From Coprococcus sp. (GTDB lineage: Bacteria > Bacillota > Clostridia > Lachnospirales > Lachnospiraceae): a DNA stretch of 64,000 nt. Position numbers and translations under genes: made by a program. This document shows positions 35,057 through 43,928 of the stretch, piece after piece. The notes under the pieces are model-generated. The model did no database searches. It saw nothing but the letters and a program-made list of their open reading frames with translations, and had not been told where the DNA came from. The stretch's first letter is position 1; the number at the start of each line of letters is the position of its first letter. The DNA lies in contig JAGBHU010000032.1 in assembly GCA_017935345.1 (NCBI GenBank), positions 1 through 64,000 on the forward strand. Direction: 5' to 3'.

Positions 35057-37360
35057 ATGAGAAAAAGTGCGATTTTCCTGGCAATTTGCCTGGCGCTGCA
35101 AACACCGTCTTTGGCGATGACGGAGAAAATGTGGGAAGCGGAGGTTCTGCTTGAGGAATATGATAAAGAAAATACTGCATCTGTGACATATCCAGAGTCA
35201 TCAGAGAAAACGAGTTACGAAGATATTTGGGCAGAGGATGCAGAAGAGATATTATTTGAGGATGTCACGGAGAATGTGAGCGCTCCGATCGTACAGTGGA
35301 CGGAGAAAGCGCATTCATCGGAAGATACACAGGGGCTGGGGGAAGTACAGCCATCGGAAAGTGTGCAGGAACCGGAAGAAGTGCAGTTATCGGAAGGTGT
35401 GCAGGAGCCGGAGGAGGAACTGCTGATTGAGTCGGCTGTGGAGCTGGAGCCCGGATACTTCTCTGCACAGGAGGATACACTGCAGCTTCTTATGGCGCTT
35501 GATAAGCCGGAGAGCGAATTGCGGTGCAATGTTCCCGTCACTTTCACCATGACGCCGGTAAACGGCAGCGGAGCCATGGGAGATGTGGTGGAGTTTAACG
35601 GGCAGCAAAAGCCCCGGTATATGTTTCTGGTCAACACAGTTATGATGAAGGATGAAACTACAGGAGGATATACATCACTTGTAGATCCGGTCAAATGCAA
35701 ATATGTGGAAAGCAATCAGTTTTCCTTTACTTTTGTATCTCCTGGAGATTACTACATCAAGGGATATGTGATGGATTTTGGCACGATGCCTCTGAAAACG
35801 GCTGACAGTGAAAGATATTATTTTACCATTTCAGATGAAGCAACGCTGTCACTGGATGAGGTGGCAGATGGCATCGTGAGTGAGTGTCTGGCGGCCGGAT
35901 GCAGCACAGATTATGAGAAGGCGCTCTATTTCCATGACTGGATCATCAATCATTCAGAATATGACAACAGCGGAATCTACATGGGTGCGGATGGAGTTCT
36001 CCTCCGGGGAAAAGGCACCTGTGAGAGCTATTACCGTGCACTGGCTCTTCTGCTTGGAAAAGTGGGAATCCCCAGCGAGCGTGCGGAGGGAAACGGACAC
36101 GTGTGGAGCTGTGTGCGGCTGGACGGGGAGTGGACGCAGATCGATGCCACCTGGGACGGCGGCAAATATTCTCAAAGTATGGACTATATGAATCATTTGT
36201 ATTTCGGCGTGACGGACGAGATGATCAAGAAGGTTCATTCAGATCATGAGCCGGTGAACAGCCGTCCGTGTACCAGCTATGAGAGAAATTATTTTATTCG
36301 TTCCGGAGAGATTTCCCGGTGGACAGATCCACTGGAGAAAACGCTTCGGGAAAAACTGGCCGCTGGAGAGACAGCTTTCACGATAGAGGCCGAATATAAT
36401 GCGTATCCTAGTGTGTACCATATTATTTACCCGATGGCCGCGTATGCGCTGGATCAGAAGCTGTACGGTGAAAAACTGTGCAGGGTGGCGTATGACAGCG
36501 AAAACAAACGCTTCACGGTCAGCCCCTTCACTGAAGAAGGAAGCGGAAGTACCGGTGACAGTACTGAAGAAGGAAGTGGAAGTACCGGTGGCAGTACAGG
36601 AGAAGGAAGCGGAAGTACCGGTGACAATACCGGCACGGGAAGCGGCAACACATCTGAGTGCTCCCTGGGACATTCGTTTACGGCGGGTTGGAAGCAGACA
36701 GTGGCTCCCACCTGCACGAAAGAGGGAAAAATGAGAAGAACCTGCAGCGTCTGCGGCGTGGCGGAAGAGAAGAGTATCCCCATGACCAGTCATCGCACCA
36801 CACAGAAGCTGGCCAATGGGAAGAAGCGGACGATATGTACTGTGTGCAAAAAAGTGCTGTCAGAGAAGCGGGTGAAGGTAAAGCTGAATGTGACCACACT
36901 TCCGCTTCAGGTAAAGAAGTCAACGAAGGTTTTGAAGGTGGTTTCAAAAGATAAGAAAGATAAGGTGGCGTACTGGCGATCATCGAATCGGAAGGTCGTT
37001 CAGGTGAACAAGAAAAACGGAAAAATCACCGCAAAGAAAGCCGGAAGGGCATATGTGACAGTCACCATGAAGAGCGGCGCGTCAGCTCGCTGTCTGATCA
37101 AAGTACAGAAAAAGAAGGTCACCGTATCAAGGTTAAAGGTATCGCCTACAAAGGTATCTTTGAAAGAGGGCCAAAAGCTGAGGATTAGAACTTCCATATT
37201 TCCGTTGACTGCCACGGATAAGGTAAGCTACAACTCGTCCAATAAAAAAGTGGCCTCCGTGAGCGCAAAGGGCGTGATTACCGCGAAGAAAAAGGGAAAG
37301 GCGAAGATCACAGTGCGCGTGGGAAGCAAAAAAGCGACCATAACGGTGACGGTGCGGTAA
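35057..37360 (+). CDS. Secreted transglutaminase-like protein with BIG2 domains
   Basis: A 767-residue exported protein. A signal peptide (MRKSAIFLAICLALQTPSLA) is followed by an acidic low-complexity region with EVQ/SEGVQEPEE repeats (about 80-130). A transglutaminase-like domain (about 260-390) has the Cys in GKGTCESYYRALALLL, the His in EGNGHVWSCV and the Asp in QIDATWDGG. Then come GSGSTG(D/G) repeats (about 490-530), a four-Cys segment (TCSVCG, ICTVCK) and two BIG2 Ig-like domains at the C-terminus, each ending ITAKKxGxAxxTV. No LPXTG is present, so cell-wall binding may be by charge. GGAGGGG lies seven bases before ATG 35057. GC content is visibly higher than in the region to the left. 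Confidence 0.85.
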   Translation: MRKSAIFLAICLALQTPSLAMTEKMWEAEVLLEEYDKENTASVTYPESSEKTSYEDIWAEDAEEILFEDVTENVSAPIVQWTEKAHSSEDTQGLGEVQPSESVQEPEEVQLSEGVQEPEEELLIESAVELEPGYFSAQEDTLQLLMALDKPESELRCNVPVTFTMTPVNGSGAMGDVVEFNGQQKPRYMFLVNTVMMKDETTGGYTSLVDPVKCKYVESNQFSFTFVSPGDYYIKGYVMDFGTMPLKTADSERYYFTISDEATLSLDEVADGIVSECLAAGCSTDYEKALYFHDWIINHSEYDNSGIYMGADGVLLRGKGTCESYYRALALLLGKVGIPSERAEGNGHVWSCVRLDGEWTQIDATWDGGKYSQSMDYMNHLYFGVTDEMIKKVHSDHEPVNSRPCTSYERNYFIRSGEISRWTDPLEKTLREKLAAGETAFTIEAEYNAYPSVYHIIYPMAAYALDQKLYGEKLCRVAYDSENKRFTVSPFTEEGSGSTGDSTEEGSGSTGGSTGEGSGSTGDNTGTGSGNTSECSLGHSFTAGWKQTVAPTCTKEGKMRRTCSVCGVAEEKSIPMTSHRTTQKLANGKKRTICTVCKKVLSEKRVKVKLNVTTLPLQVKKSTKVLKVVSKDKKDKVAYWRSSNRKVVQVNKKNGKITAKKAGRAYVTVTMKSGASARCLIKVQKKKVTVSRLKVSPTKVSLKEGQKLRIRTSIFPLTATDKVSYNSSNKKVASVSAKGVITAKKKGKAKITVRVGSKKATITVTVR

Positions 37361-37395
37361 AGCACACGCCGAGAGTTCGAATGAGCGAGAAACAG

Positions 37396-37430
37396 TGGGA
37401 AGTCTTATAAATTAAGGCTTCCCATTTTCT
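37396..37430 (+). terminator. Terminator after the BIG2 protein gene
   Basis: TGGGAAG at 37396-37402 pairs with CTTCCCA at 37418-37424, followed by TTTTCTG. CACACGCCGAGAGTTCGAAT just before it (near 37364) resembles ACACGCCGAGTTCGAAT near 34803, so the gene is flanked by a short direct repeat. Confidence 0.6.
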
Positions 37431-37575
37431 GTGCGTGTGAAATGCTTGCAAATATAATTATAATGTTAGAATTTTTGAATTACTCCATCTGATATTTAAA
37501 CAAGGATTGACGAGTTTTTTGAAGCAGGTATATAATATTAAGATATATATACTTCAAACGTAAGGGGAATGTAAT

Positions 37576-40500
37576 ATGAAACAGACAATAAAATCTTACA
37601 TATGGCGCGCAGTCGTTTTGCTGACGGCAGTAGCTCTTTGCTTCTGTGTTGTTCCTGGTTTGAATGCCAAGGCGGAGCAGACAGAGAAACGAACCATCCG
37701 GATTCCCTGCGGAATCAATGATTTGCTTCGTTTGGATGAAAACGGAAAACCTATAGGCTATTGTGTAGACTATCTCAATGAACTGGCTCTGATTAACAAC
37801 TGGACCTATGAGTACGTCAACTGCACCTGGTCCGATGCGATAACTATGCTGGAGAGCGGCGAAATTGATATCCTCTTTCCCACCAATTATATGCCGGAAC
37901 GGGAGAACACCATGGATTTCTCCACATTGGTGGGCGGTTATACCTCCAGCGGTCTGTTTGCCCGGTCTGACACCAGCTATGGCTATGACGATTTCAGCGC
38001 CTACAACGGCGCCCGCATAGCAGTGACCCCCGGTTCTTCCAACGAACAGGCCCTGGTTGATTTTGCTGAGACCCACGGCTTTACCTATACCCCCGTCTAT
38101 CTGAATTCTATGGACGAAAAGATTCAGGCACTTGAAGCAGGTCAGATTGATATGATTCTGGTCTCTGCTTCCAATGACATCCCCGATACGGTTCTGTTGT
38201 CCGTATTGGATGCGTCCCCCTTCTATTTTACTGTCAAAAAGGGGAATACAGAACTGCTCAATGAGCTAAACCGTGGGATGCAGCTGCTGATTACCACCGA
38301 GCCTGAGCTGGTGGCTGAAACCGCCCAGAAATGCCTTGTGGGCGACAATACCAACGCGCTGGCACTGACTGACGAGGAACGTGCCTTTGCGGCTTCGAAT
38401 CCTGAGATTGTGGTAGGCTTTTATGAAGAAACCGAACCGCTTGCCTATATACAGGAGGACGGGACCTACAGCGGCATCTATGTGAAGCTTCTGGAGCATC
38501 TCCGGGACACCGCCGGTCTGAATCTGACTCTGTGTCCCATCAACCGCTCCCAGAACTGGAAGAAGCTGCTGAAAAGCGGTGAGATTGATTTCTACATCGG
38601 TGCTTCAGAAAATATTGTACGTCAGGATGATGAGATATACTCCACCAACGCAATCCTGGATTATGAGAATATCCTTATCACACAGCGAAGCTGTGCATTT
38701 GACTCTCTGGACGTCCCTGTGATTGCATTGACCCAAGGCCGCTCCTACTGGACGGAATATCTGCCGGAGCTTTTGCAAAAGGATATTGAGATTCAATACT
38801 ACACCAGCGCACGTCAATGCCTGCTGGCCGTGACCCACGGTGACGCTGACGCAACGCTGATCAATAATCTGGAGTTTAACTATCAATCCAAAAATGACCG
38901 TTTTGCCAATCTGATCCAGTGGCAGAATTTCCACTTTCCCTCCGAAGTGGGTCTGGCCACGACGATGGATACAGACAGCCCTATGTTCTCCATCGTCAAC
39001 AAGGCAATCAGACAGCTCTCCCCCGAGTTCACCAACTCTATCATCAACAACTACCTCAATATGCCGTATGATTCTTACACCTTGGCAGATCAACTGTACG
39101 CCTCACGGATGGTGCTCATCACCGTGTCCATCTCCATTCTGGCTATTGTCATCATCCTTGTGGTGATATGGCTTGCCCATCGGCGGCAACGGACTGCGGA
39201 GGAGACCATTCAAAAGCGCGAAAAATATCAGCTGCAAATACTAGCAGCCCTCAGTCAGGATTATTCTGTGATCTATTATGTGGATTTGGATCGGAATCAA
39301 AGCAAGGCAGTCCAGCAGGAGAAGGGGCTGCGAGATACCCCGGATGAAGACGTTCCGCTCGTCCGCCAGTATTCTGAGGCAATGCAAAGCTTTCTTGACA
39401 CCTATGTGCAGCCGGATACCAAGGGACCTCTGCTGGAACTGTGTGATCCCCAGGCGGTTATCTGTCGGTTCCGGGAAGAAAAGGGCTTTACTGTCCGCTA
39501 TCGCATCCTTCCAAACCACCGGAATCAGGAGTTCTTTGAGATGCACTTTGTGGACGTAAGCGAGAGCGGGCAGGAACACGCGATGGTTCTGGGCATCCGC
39601 TGTGTGGATGAAGCCGTCCACGAGGAGCAGACGCAGAAGCAGCTTCTGCAGGACGCTTTGGAGGCTGCCAACCGGGCCAGCGCCGCCAAGTCCGACTTTA
39701 TGTCAAAAATGTCCCATGACATTCGCACCCCTATGAACGCCATTATCGGTATGACCGCCATTGCGGCTACCCATGCCGAAAATTCTGATCGTGTGCGAGA
39801 CGCCCTCAGCAAGATCTCCTCCTCCAGCCGGCATCTGCTGGGTCTCATCAACGAAGTCCTGGATATGAGCAAGATCGAATCCAGCACCATCAGCCTAACT
39901 GCGGAGGAATTCAGCCTGTCCGATCTGCTTAACAGTATGCTACTGATGATCCAGCCTCAGATTCAAGCCCACAAACACCGCCTCCAGATTCATATTCAGG
40001 ACATTCAGCACGAGAATGTGATCGGTGACAGCCTGCGTATTCAACAGGTATTTCTGAACCTCATGAGCAACGCTGTAAAATACACCCCCGATGGCGGCGA
40101 GATCAGCTTCACTGTACGGGAGCAGGCGGTGTCCACAAGCTCTACGGGCTGCTATGAATTCATCATCGAGGACAACGGCATTGGCATGTCTGAGGAGTAT
40201 TTGACGCACATTTTTGAGCCGTTCAGCCGGGCGGAGGATCTGCGTACTAGCAAGATACAGGGCACTGGTCTGGGTATGGCCATTACCCAGAATATCGTAC
40301 ATATGATGAACGGCAACATAACCGTGGAAAGTCAGCTGGGCAAAGGCTCTAAATTCACCGTGACCATTTACCTGAGACTGCAGGATGCGCAGGACATTGA
40401 TACGTCAGAACTGGCGGACCTTTCGGTGCTGGTGGTGGACGACGATGACTGTGCCTGCCAATCTCTCTGCACCATGCTTGATGAGATCGGAATGCGCAGT

Positions 40501-41226
40501 GAAGGCTGTACCTCCGGTCAGGATGCCGTTGCAGCGGTTCAGCGCGCGCTGAATACGGCGCTCCCGTTCTATGCTGCCATTCTGGACTGGAAAATGCCTG
40601 GCATGGATGGCCTGGACACCGCCAGGGCTATTAAGCGTCTGGTTGGCGACACGCTTCCTATTATTATTCTCTCGGCCTATGATTGGTCCGATATTGAGCT
40701 GGAAGCACGAGCCGCCGGCGTAGATGCGTTCCTCAGCAAGCCTGTATTCAAATCCGGGCTGATCCGGACGTTTAAATCCCTGAGAAACGAGGCACCGGAA
40801 GATTCCGGTCAGACCTCCCCGTTGGAACCGCTTTTGCAAAATGATTTCTCTGGTCACCGGGTTCTTCTGGTTGAGGACAATGATCTGAACCGGGAAATTG
40901 CACGAGAAGTCTTGGAGCTGGTCGGGCTTACCGTTGAGGAGGCTGAAAACGGTAAGATCGCTGTGGAGATGTTCTCCGCTGCCAAGGCCGGCTATTACAG
41001 CCTGATTTTGATGGACATTCAAATGCCTGTCATGAATGGCTATGACGCTGCTACGGCCATCCGTGCGATGAAGCACCCGGATGCGCTGCGGGTTCCTATC
41101 CTTGCTATGACTGCCAATGCCTTTGTAGAGGACATTCAAGCCGCCAAGGCTGCCGGTATGAACGAGCATCTAGCCAAACCCATCAACTTTGAGATGCTCA
41201 GTTCGATTCTGAAAAAATATCTGTAA
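37576..41226 (+). CDS. Hybrid sensor histidine kinase with two periplasmic-binding domains and two receivers
   Basis: A 1216-residue sensor: signal/TM segment (about 10-32), SBP_bac_3-like domain 1 (about 40-255), SBP_bac_3-like domain 2 (about 275-490), TM (about 515-538), PAS-like region (about 555-680), HisKA with [14 protein letters not shown] (His near 714), HATPase with [24 protein letters not shown] and GTGLGMAI, a degenerate-looking first receiver (VVDDDDC ... LDWKMPGMDG) and a second receiver (VEDNDLNRE ... LMDIQMPVMNG). It should sense an extracellular amino-acid-like ligand and pass phosphate to an unseen Hpt or regulator. Codon use is GC-rich compared with its flanks, suggesting separate acquisition. 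No output gene is adjacent. Confidence 0.92.
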   Translation: MKQTIKSYIWRAVVLLTAVALCFCVVPGLNAKAEQTEKRTIRIPCGINDLLRLDENGKPIGYCVDYLNELALINNWTYEYVNCTWSDAITMLESGEIDILFPTNYMPERENTMDFSTLVGGYTSSGLFARSDTSYGYDDFSAYNGARIAVTPGSSNEQALVDFAETHGFTYTPVYLNSMDEKIQALEAGQIDMILVSASNDIPDTVLLSVLDASPFYFTVKKGNTELLNELNRGMQLLITTEPELVAETAQKCLVGDNTNALALTDEERAFAASNPEIVVGFYEETEPLAYIQEDGTYSGIYVKLLEHLRDTAGLNLTLCPINRSQNWKKLLKSGEIDFYIGASENIVRQDDEIYSTNAILDYENILITQRSCAFDSLDVPVIALTQGRSYWTEYLPELLQKDIEIQYYTSARQCLLAVTHGDADATLINNLEFNYQSKNDRFANLIQWQNFHFPSEVGLATTMDTDSPMFSIVNKAIRQLSPEFTNSIINNYLNMPYDSYTLADQLYASRMVLITVSISILAIVIILVVIWLAHRRQRTAEETIQKREKYQLQILAALSQDYSVIYYVDLDRNQSKAVQQEKGLRDTPDEDVPLVRQYSEAMQSFLDTYVQPDTKGPLLELCDPQAVICRFREEKGFTVRYRILPNHRNQEFFEMHFVDVSESGQEHAMVLGIRCVDEAVHEEQTQKQLLQDALEAANRASAAKSDFMSKMSHDIRTPMNAIIGMTAIAATHAENSDRVRDALSKISSSSRHLLGLINEVLDMSKIESSTISLTAEEFSLSDLLNSMLLMIQPQIQAHKHRLQIHIQDIQHENVIGDSLRIQQVFLNLMSNAVKYTPDGGEISFTVREQAVSTSSTGCYEFIIEDNGIGMSEEYLTHIFEPFSRAEDLRTSKIQGTGLGMAITQNIVHMMNGNITVESQLGKGSKFTVTIYLRLQDAQDIDTSELADLSVLVVDDDDCACQSLCTMLDEIGMRSEGCTSGQDAVAAVQRALNTALPFYAAILDWKMPGMDGLDTARAIKRLVGDTLPIIILSAYDWSDIELEARAAGVDAFLSKPVFKSGLIRTFKSLRNEAPEDSGQTSPLEPLLQNDFSGHRVLLVEDNDLNREIAREVLELVGLTVEEAENGKIAVEMFSAAKAGYYSLILMDIQMPVMNGYDAATAIRAMKHPDALRVPILAMTANAFVEDIQAAKAAGMNEHLAKPINFEMLSSILKKYL

Positions 41227-41233
41227 AGCACCC

Positions 41234-41350
41234 ATGACAGCTTATGAAATCATTTCGATTTTCCTTGGTATTTTAACTTTGTTATTTACCTTCGGCAGTT
41301 TGATTGTTGCGTTGATTACCTTTCTCGATAAGAGAACTAAGCGAAAATAA
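41234..41350 (+). CDS. Holin-like type I toxin
   Basis: A 38-residue hydrophobic peptide (MTAYEIISIFLGILTLLFTF, then GSLIVALITFLDKRTKRK) of the putative holin-like toxin family (TxpA/BsrG-like type I toxins). One membrane helix with a basic tail is the family hallmark; overexpression disrupts the membrane. No clear ribosome site is present. A hairpin directly after the stop would end both the toxin mRNA and an overlapping antisense antitoxin RNA. The antitoxin is inferred, not seen. Confidence 0.8.
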   Translation: MTAYEIISIFLGILTLLFTFGSLIVALITFLDKRTKRK

Positions 41351-41354
41351 AAAT

Positions 41355-41382
41355 GCCTATCCTGTCTGCCGACAGGATAGGC
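41355..41382. terminator. Perfect 12-bp hairpin after the holin-like toxin
   Basis: GCCTATCCTGTC at 41355-41366 pairs with GACAGGATAGGC at 41371-41382 around TGCC. In type I toxin loci a bidirectional terminator of this kind separates toxin mRNA and antisense RNA. The rest of the gap to 41747 shows no protein gene; it could contain the antitoxin RNA promoter. Confidence 0.6.
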
Positions 41383-41616
41383 GGTGTCTGTAAAGATACT
41401 TAATATCTAAGGCATGTGATATATGTAATAGGGTTCGAGTAATGATAGATTGTTTTCTGATTCGGAAAGCCTTAGAGATGAGTGAAACAATTGCAACCGT
41501 TCTTTGATCAAGTAATGACAAGTGATGATGAAAGTATAATAATTTTTTCATTTGGCGATATGAAAGACATGTTGCTGCTATTATATATGATTGATGTAAA
41601 ATAGAGTGTATGTCTG

Positions 41617-41660
41617 TAAAAAATTTAAACAGATATAGATAAAAGTAATGAAGGATATGC
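41617..41660 (+). repeat. Dispersed repeat, copy B (part)
   Basis: The stretch with TTTAAACAGATATAG and AGTAATGAAGGATATGC is similar to TTAAACAAATATAG ... GCAATAAAGGACACGCC near 34769-34808. Confidence 0.45.
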
Positions 41661-41747
41661 TAAAATAGAGGTGTGGATTATAGTTTGCATTACATTACAG
41701 GCAGATAGATTAAAAATTAACTTTGTCATGGATAGGAGAACAGGCTA

Positions 41748-42230
41748 ATGTCTAAGCTCATTATATTAAGAGGAAATTCGGGTAGTGGGAAAACTACGGT
41801 GTCAAAAATATTACAGGAAAAATTTGGACGAAATACTATGTTAATATCGCATGATATGGTACGGATGCAAATATTGCACGCTAAAGATGTGGAAGCATTA
41901 CCTTTGATAATGCAGTTGCTCAAGTATGGTAGACAAAATTCAGATATTACAATTTTGGAAGGTATACTGCCTGTTGAGACTTATATGCCTTTGTTTGAAA
42001 TGGCTGTTCAAGAATATGGCAAAGATATATTTGCTTTTTATTATGATTTGTCATTTGAAGAAACATTACAAAGGCATGCTACAAAACCTAATAAAGAGGA
42101 TTTTGGCGAACAAGATATGAGAAGATGGTGGAAAGAAAAAGATTTCATTGATATTATTCCCGAAAAGATAATAACCAAAAACTTAAGTATTTCGGATACG
42201 GTTGATATGATTTATAATCTCGTGTCATAA
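41748..42230 (+). CDS. Small P-loop kinase (AAA_33/zeta-like)
   Basis: A 160-residue P-loop kinase-fold protein: Walker A LRGNSGSGKTTVSKIL near residue 8, then ISHDMVRMQIL and LEGILPVETY. It resembles small-molecule kinases such as chloramphenicol phosphotransferase or zeta-toxin relatives. No zeta-type antitoxin is next to it, so a metabolic or resistance kinase is as likely. AGGAGAAC precedes the ATG. It is immediately followed by repeat copy C. Confidence 0.75.
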   Translation: MSKLIILRGNSGSGKTTVSKILQEKFGRNTMLISHDMVRMQILHAKDVEALPLIMQLLKYGRQNSDITILEGILPVETYMPLFEMAVQEYGKDIFAFYYDLSFEETLQRHATKPNKEDFGEQDMRRWWKEKDFIDIIPEKIITKNLSISDTVDMIYNLVS

Positions 42231-42249
42231 TTTCGGTTTGTTGGTGGTT

Positions 42250-42355
42250 AGGAGAAAATCAGCAAGCCATAATAAATGATGTAATTGAAGTAAAAACTGG
42301 TGTTACAAGGGTTTGCGGAGTTGGAAAAGGGTTTTGGTTCTACTCGGATTCTGTT
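42250..42355 (+). repeat. Dispersed repeat, copy C (3' gene fragment)
   Basis: GAGAAAATCAGCAAGCCATA and the bases to 42302 repeat copy A. The frame continues as KTGVTRVCGVGKGFWFYS and ends with TAA near 42360, so this copy keeps more of the original gene end. The parent gene is not recognised. Confidence 0.55.
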
Positions 42356-42371
42356 TTATAAAGATGTGTGG

Positions 42372-42437
42372 AAGGCATATGGAAGTTGATTTCGTATGCC
42401 TTTTCTTTTTGTAGACTGTAGGTTTGTCAAACCTACA
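42372..42437. terminator. Two terminator-like hairpins between convergent genes
   Basis: AAGGCATA (42372-42379) pairs with TATGCCTT (42395-42402) before a T run, a plus-strand terminator. TGTAGGTTTG/CAAACCTACA (42417-42437) is a near-perfect palindrome with a one-base centre and may serve the convergent kinase gene. Confidence 0.7.
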
Positions 42438-42615
42438 ATTTTATGTATTTTAAAGTGTTGTGTTTCAAATTTCCTCTCTATGTAAATTCAATTTCATAAA
42501 AAATATCCAAAGCATTTGAACAGGATTTGTGGGTAATCCAAGAACTTTCCTAAGAACCCACCCTGTTAGCGGATATATTTGCAGGGTTAGACTATAACGA
42601 GCGCTTATGGCTCGT

Positions 42616-43928
42616 TTATTTCCCTGCTCGTAACATGACATTGGCATAAAACATGCCGTTCTCATAAAGAAAGCGGCTGTATCCACCGTTCTTTTTGGCA
42701 ATGCGTCGGATGGACTGGATGCCCACGCCTTCACCCCGGTGCTTCGATGACTGGAACACACCGTCGTTCTCCTTAATACCCCATCAAAAGCATTTGTTAC
42801 ACTTAGCAATACCATGTGTTTGGAATGCAGATATGCCTGTACTTTGATTCGCCGTTTTTGGGGGTCGGTTTTCAGGCTGGCTTCCAACGCATTTTCCAGA
42901 AGATTGGACAATACCAGACACAGATCAATTTCCGGTATCGGAAGCTCAGGGGGCAGGTCGAGTTCAAAGGAAAACGGGATGTTCTGCTTCCGAAACAGCA
43001 GTCCGTAATGGCTGGCAACACCATCCACCACGGAGTTGTCGCACAAATTCAGTTCTGCATCCGGAATATTATTACAAGCATCAGAGAGATATTTTTCCAG
43101 ACTTTCCCAGTCCTTTCGCGTGGCGAGATTTTGCAAAGCGTGAAAATGATGGCGCATATCGTGGCGCGCTTCACGTGTTTCTGCAATGACGGTGCACAGA
43201 TTGTCATATCGTGCCTGCTGCATGGAGAGGAACTGGTTTTCCTGACGGAGTCGGTCGTTTTTGTTCAGACTGGCAGCCATAAAATAAAACAACATATAAA
43301 AAAGCAGGAGCAGAATCAATAGTGCAAGGTTGATGATAATATATATCCATATCATATGTCCCTGGTTCAGAATTTCAGGCTGGATGGAAATCAGGCTTAC
43401 ACTCAGTCCGATAAACAGGAGCGGCAGAATCCAGAATACATACCATGTCTGTGCAACGGTTTCTTCCTCCAGAAGCTCCTTTGCTGCATGGGTGGCAGGA
43501 TACCATAAAATTATGACATATGCACAGCAAATCAGGTCGTAGGTCAGAGCTGCCCCAATAGAAGAGGATGGAGTCGCATTCTCCGGATGGAGAACGCTGT
43601 TAATTGCTATTGTCGCACCACCCAGACAGGTAAAGGCGCCGCATACGGCAAGAAAGACGCTGATGGATTTCCAAAGTGTGATTTTAACGGTATTGACATA
43701 AAAAATACATGCTGTTGCTGTAAGAGGAAAGAACAACCATCTGGTATTGATGGAAAGAAAATAACTCAGCGCACCGCCTGCAAAGCAAAGCAGGAGTACC
43801 AGCGGAAGCGCTAGCGTCACAAGCTTGACAGGGGACATACGCAGGTACTGTTTCATGGGCAGGTAGGCAAGCAGCATACCTGGCAGAAGAGCCAGAAACC
43901 CAAGTGTAGGACAAAGAAATTCATTCAT
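42616..43928 (-). pseudogene. AgrC-like GHKL sensor kinase with a C-terminal frameshift
   Basis: Six or seven N-terminal membrane segments (about residues 1-225), then the GHKL dimerisation region with EARHDMRHHFHALQNL and the N-box LVLSNLLENALEAS. After VTNAFDG (near residue 383) the open frame changes character and runs on to 42465. In the other frame the bases from about 42778 down to 42616 encode the expected ending: IKENDGVFQSSKHRGEGVGI, IAKKNGGYSRFLYENGMFYA and a TAA at 42616. One G appears missing in the GGGG run at 42779-42782. The ATP-lid and G-box are therefore lost in the current frame. It is coupled (four-base overlap) to the LytTR regulator gene upstream. Confidence 0.8.

Noticed and set aside
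35215..35715. 166-codon minus-strand frame rich in Ser and Cys
   Set aside because: It is the mirror of acidic repeats in the transglutaminase-like gene.
36540..36660. CRISPR-like or satellite repeats
   Set aside because: The GGAAGTACCGGT-type repeats are in frame and encode a GSGSTG linker; there are no spacers of constant length.
41357..41551. 64-codon minus-strand frame beyond the holin-like toxin
   Set aside because: It has no protein-family resemblance and no ribosome site; the strand more likely carries an antisense RNA.
41748..42230. Zeta toxin of a toxin-antitoxin pair
   Set aside because: The P-loop fits, but no epsilon-like antitoxin lies beside it and the protein is shorter than zeta toxins, so I call it only a small kinase.
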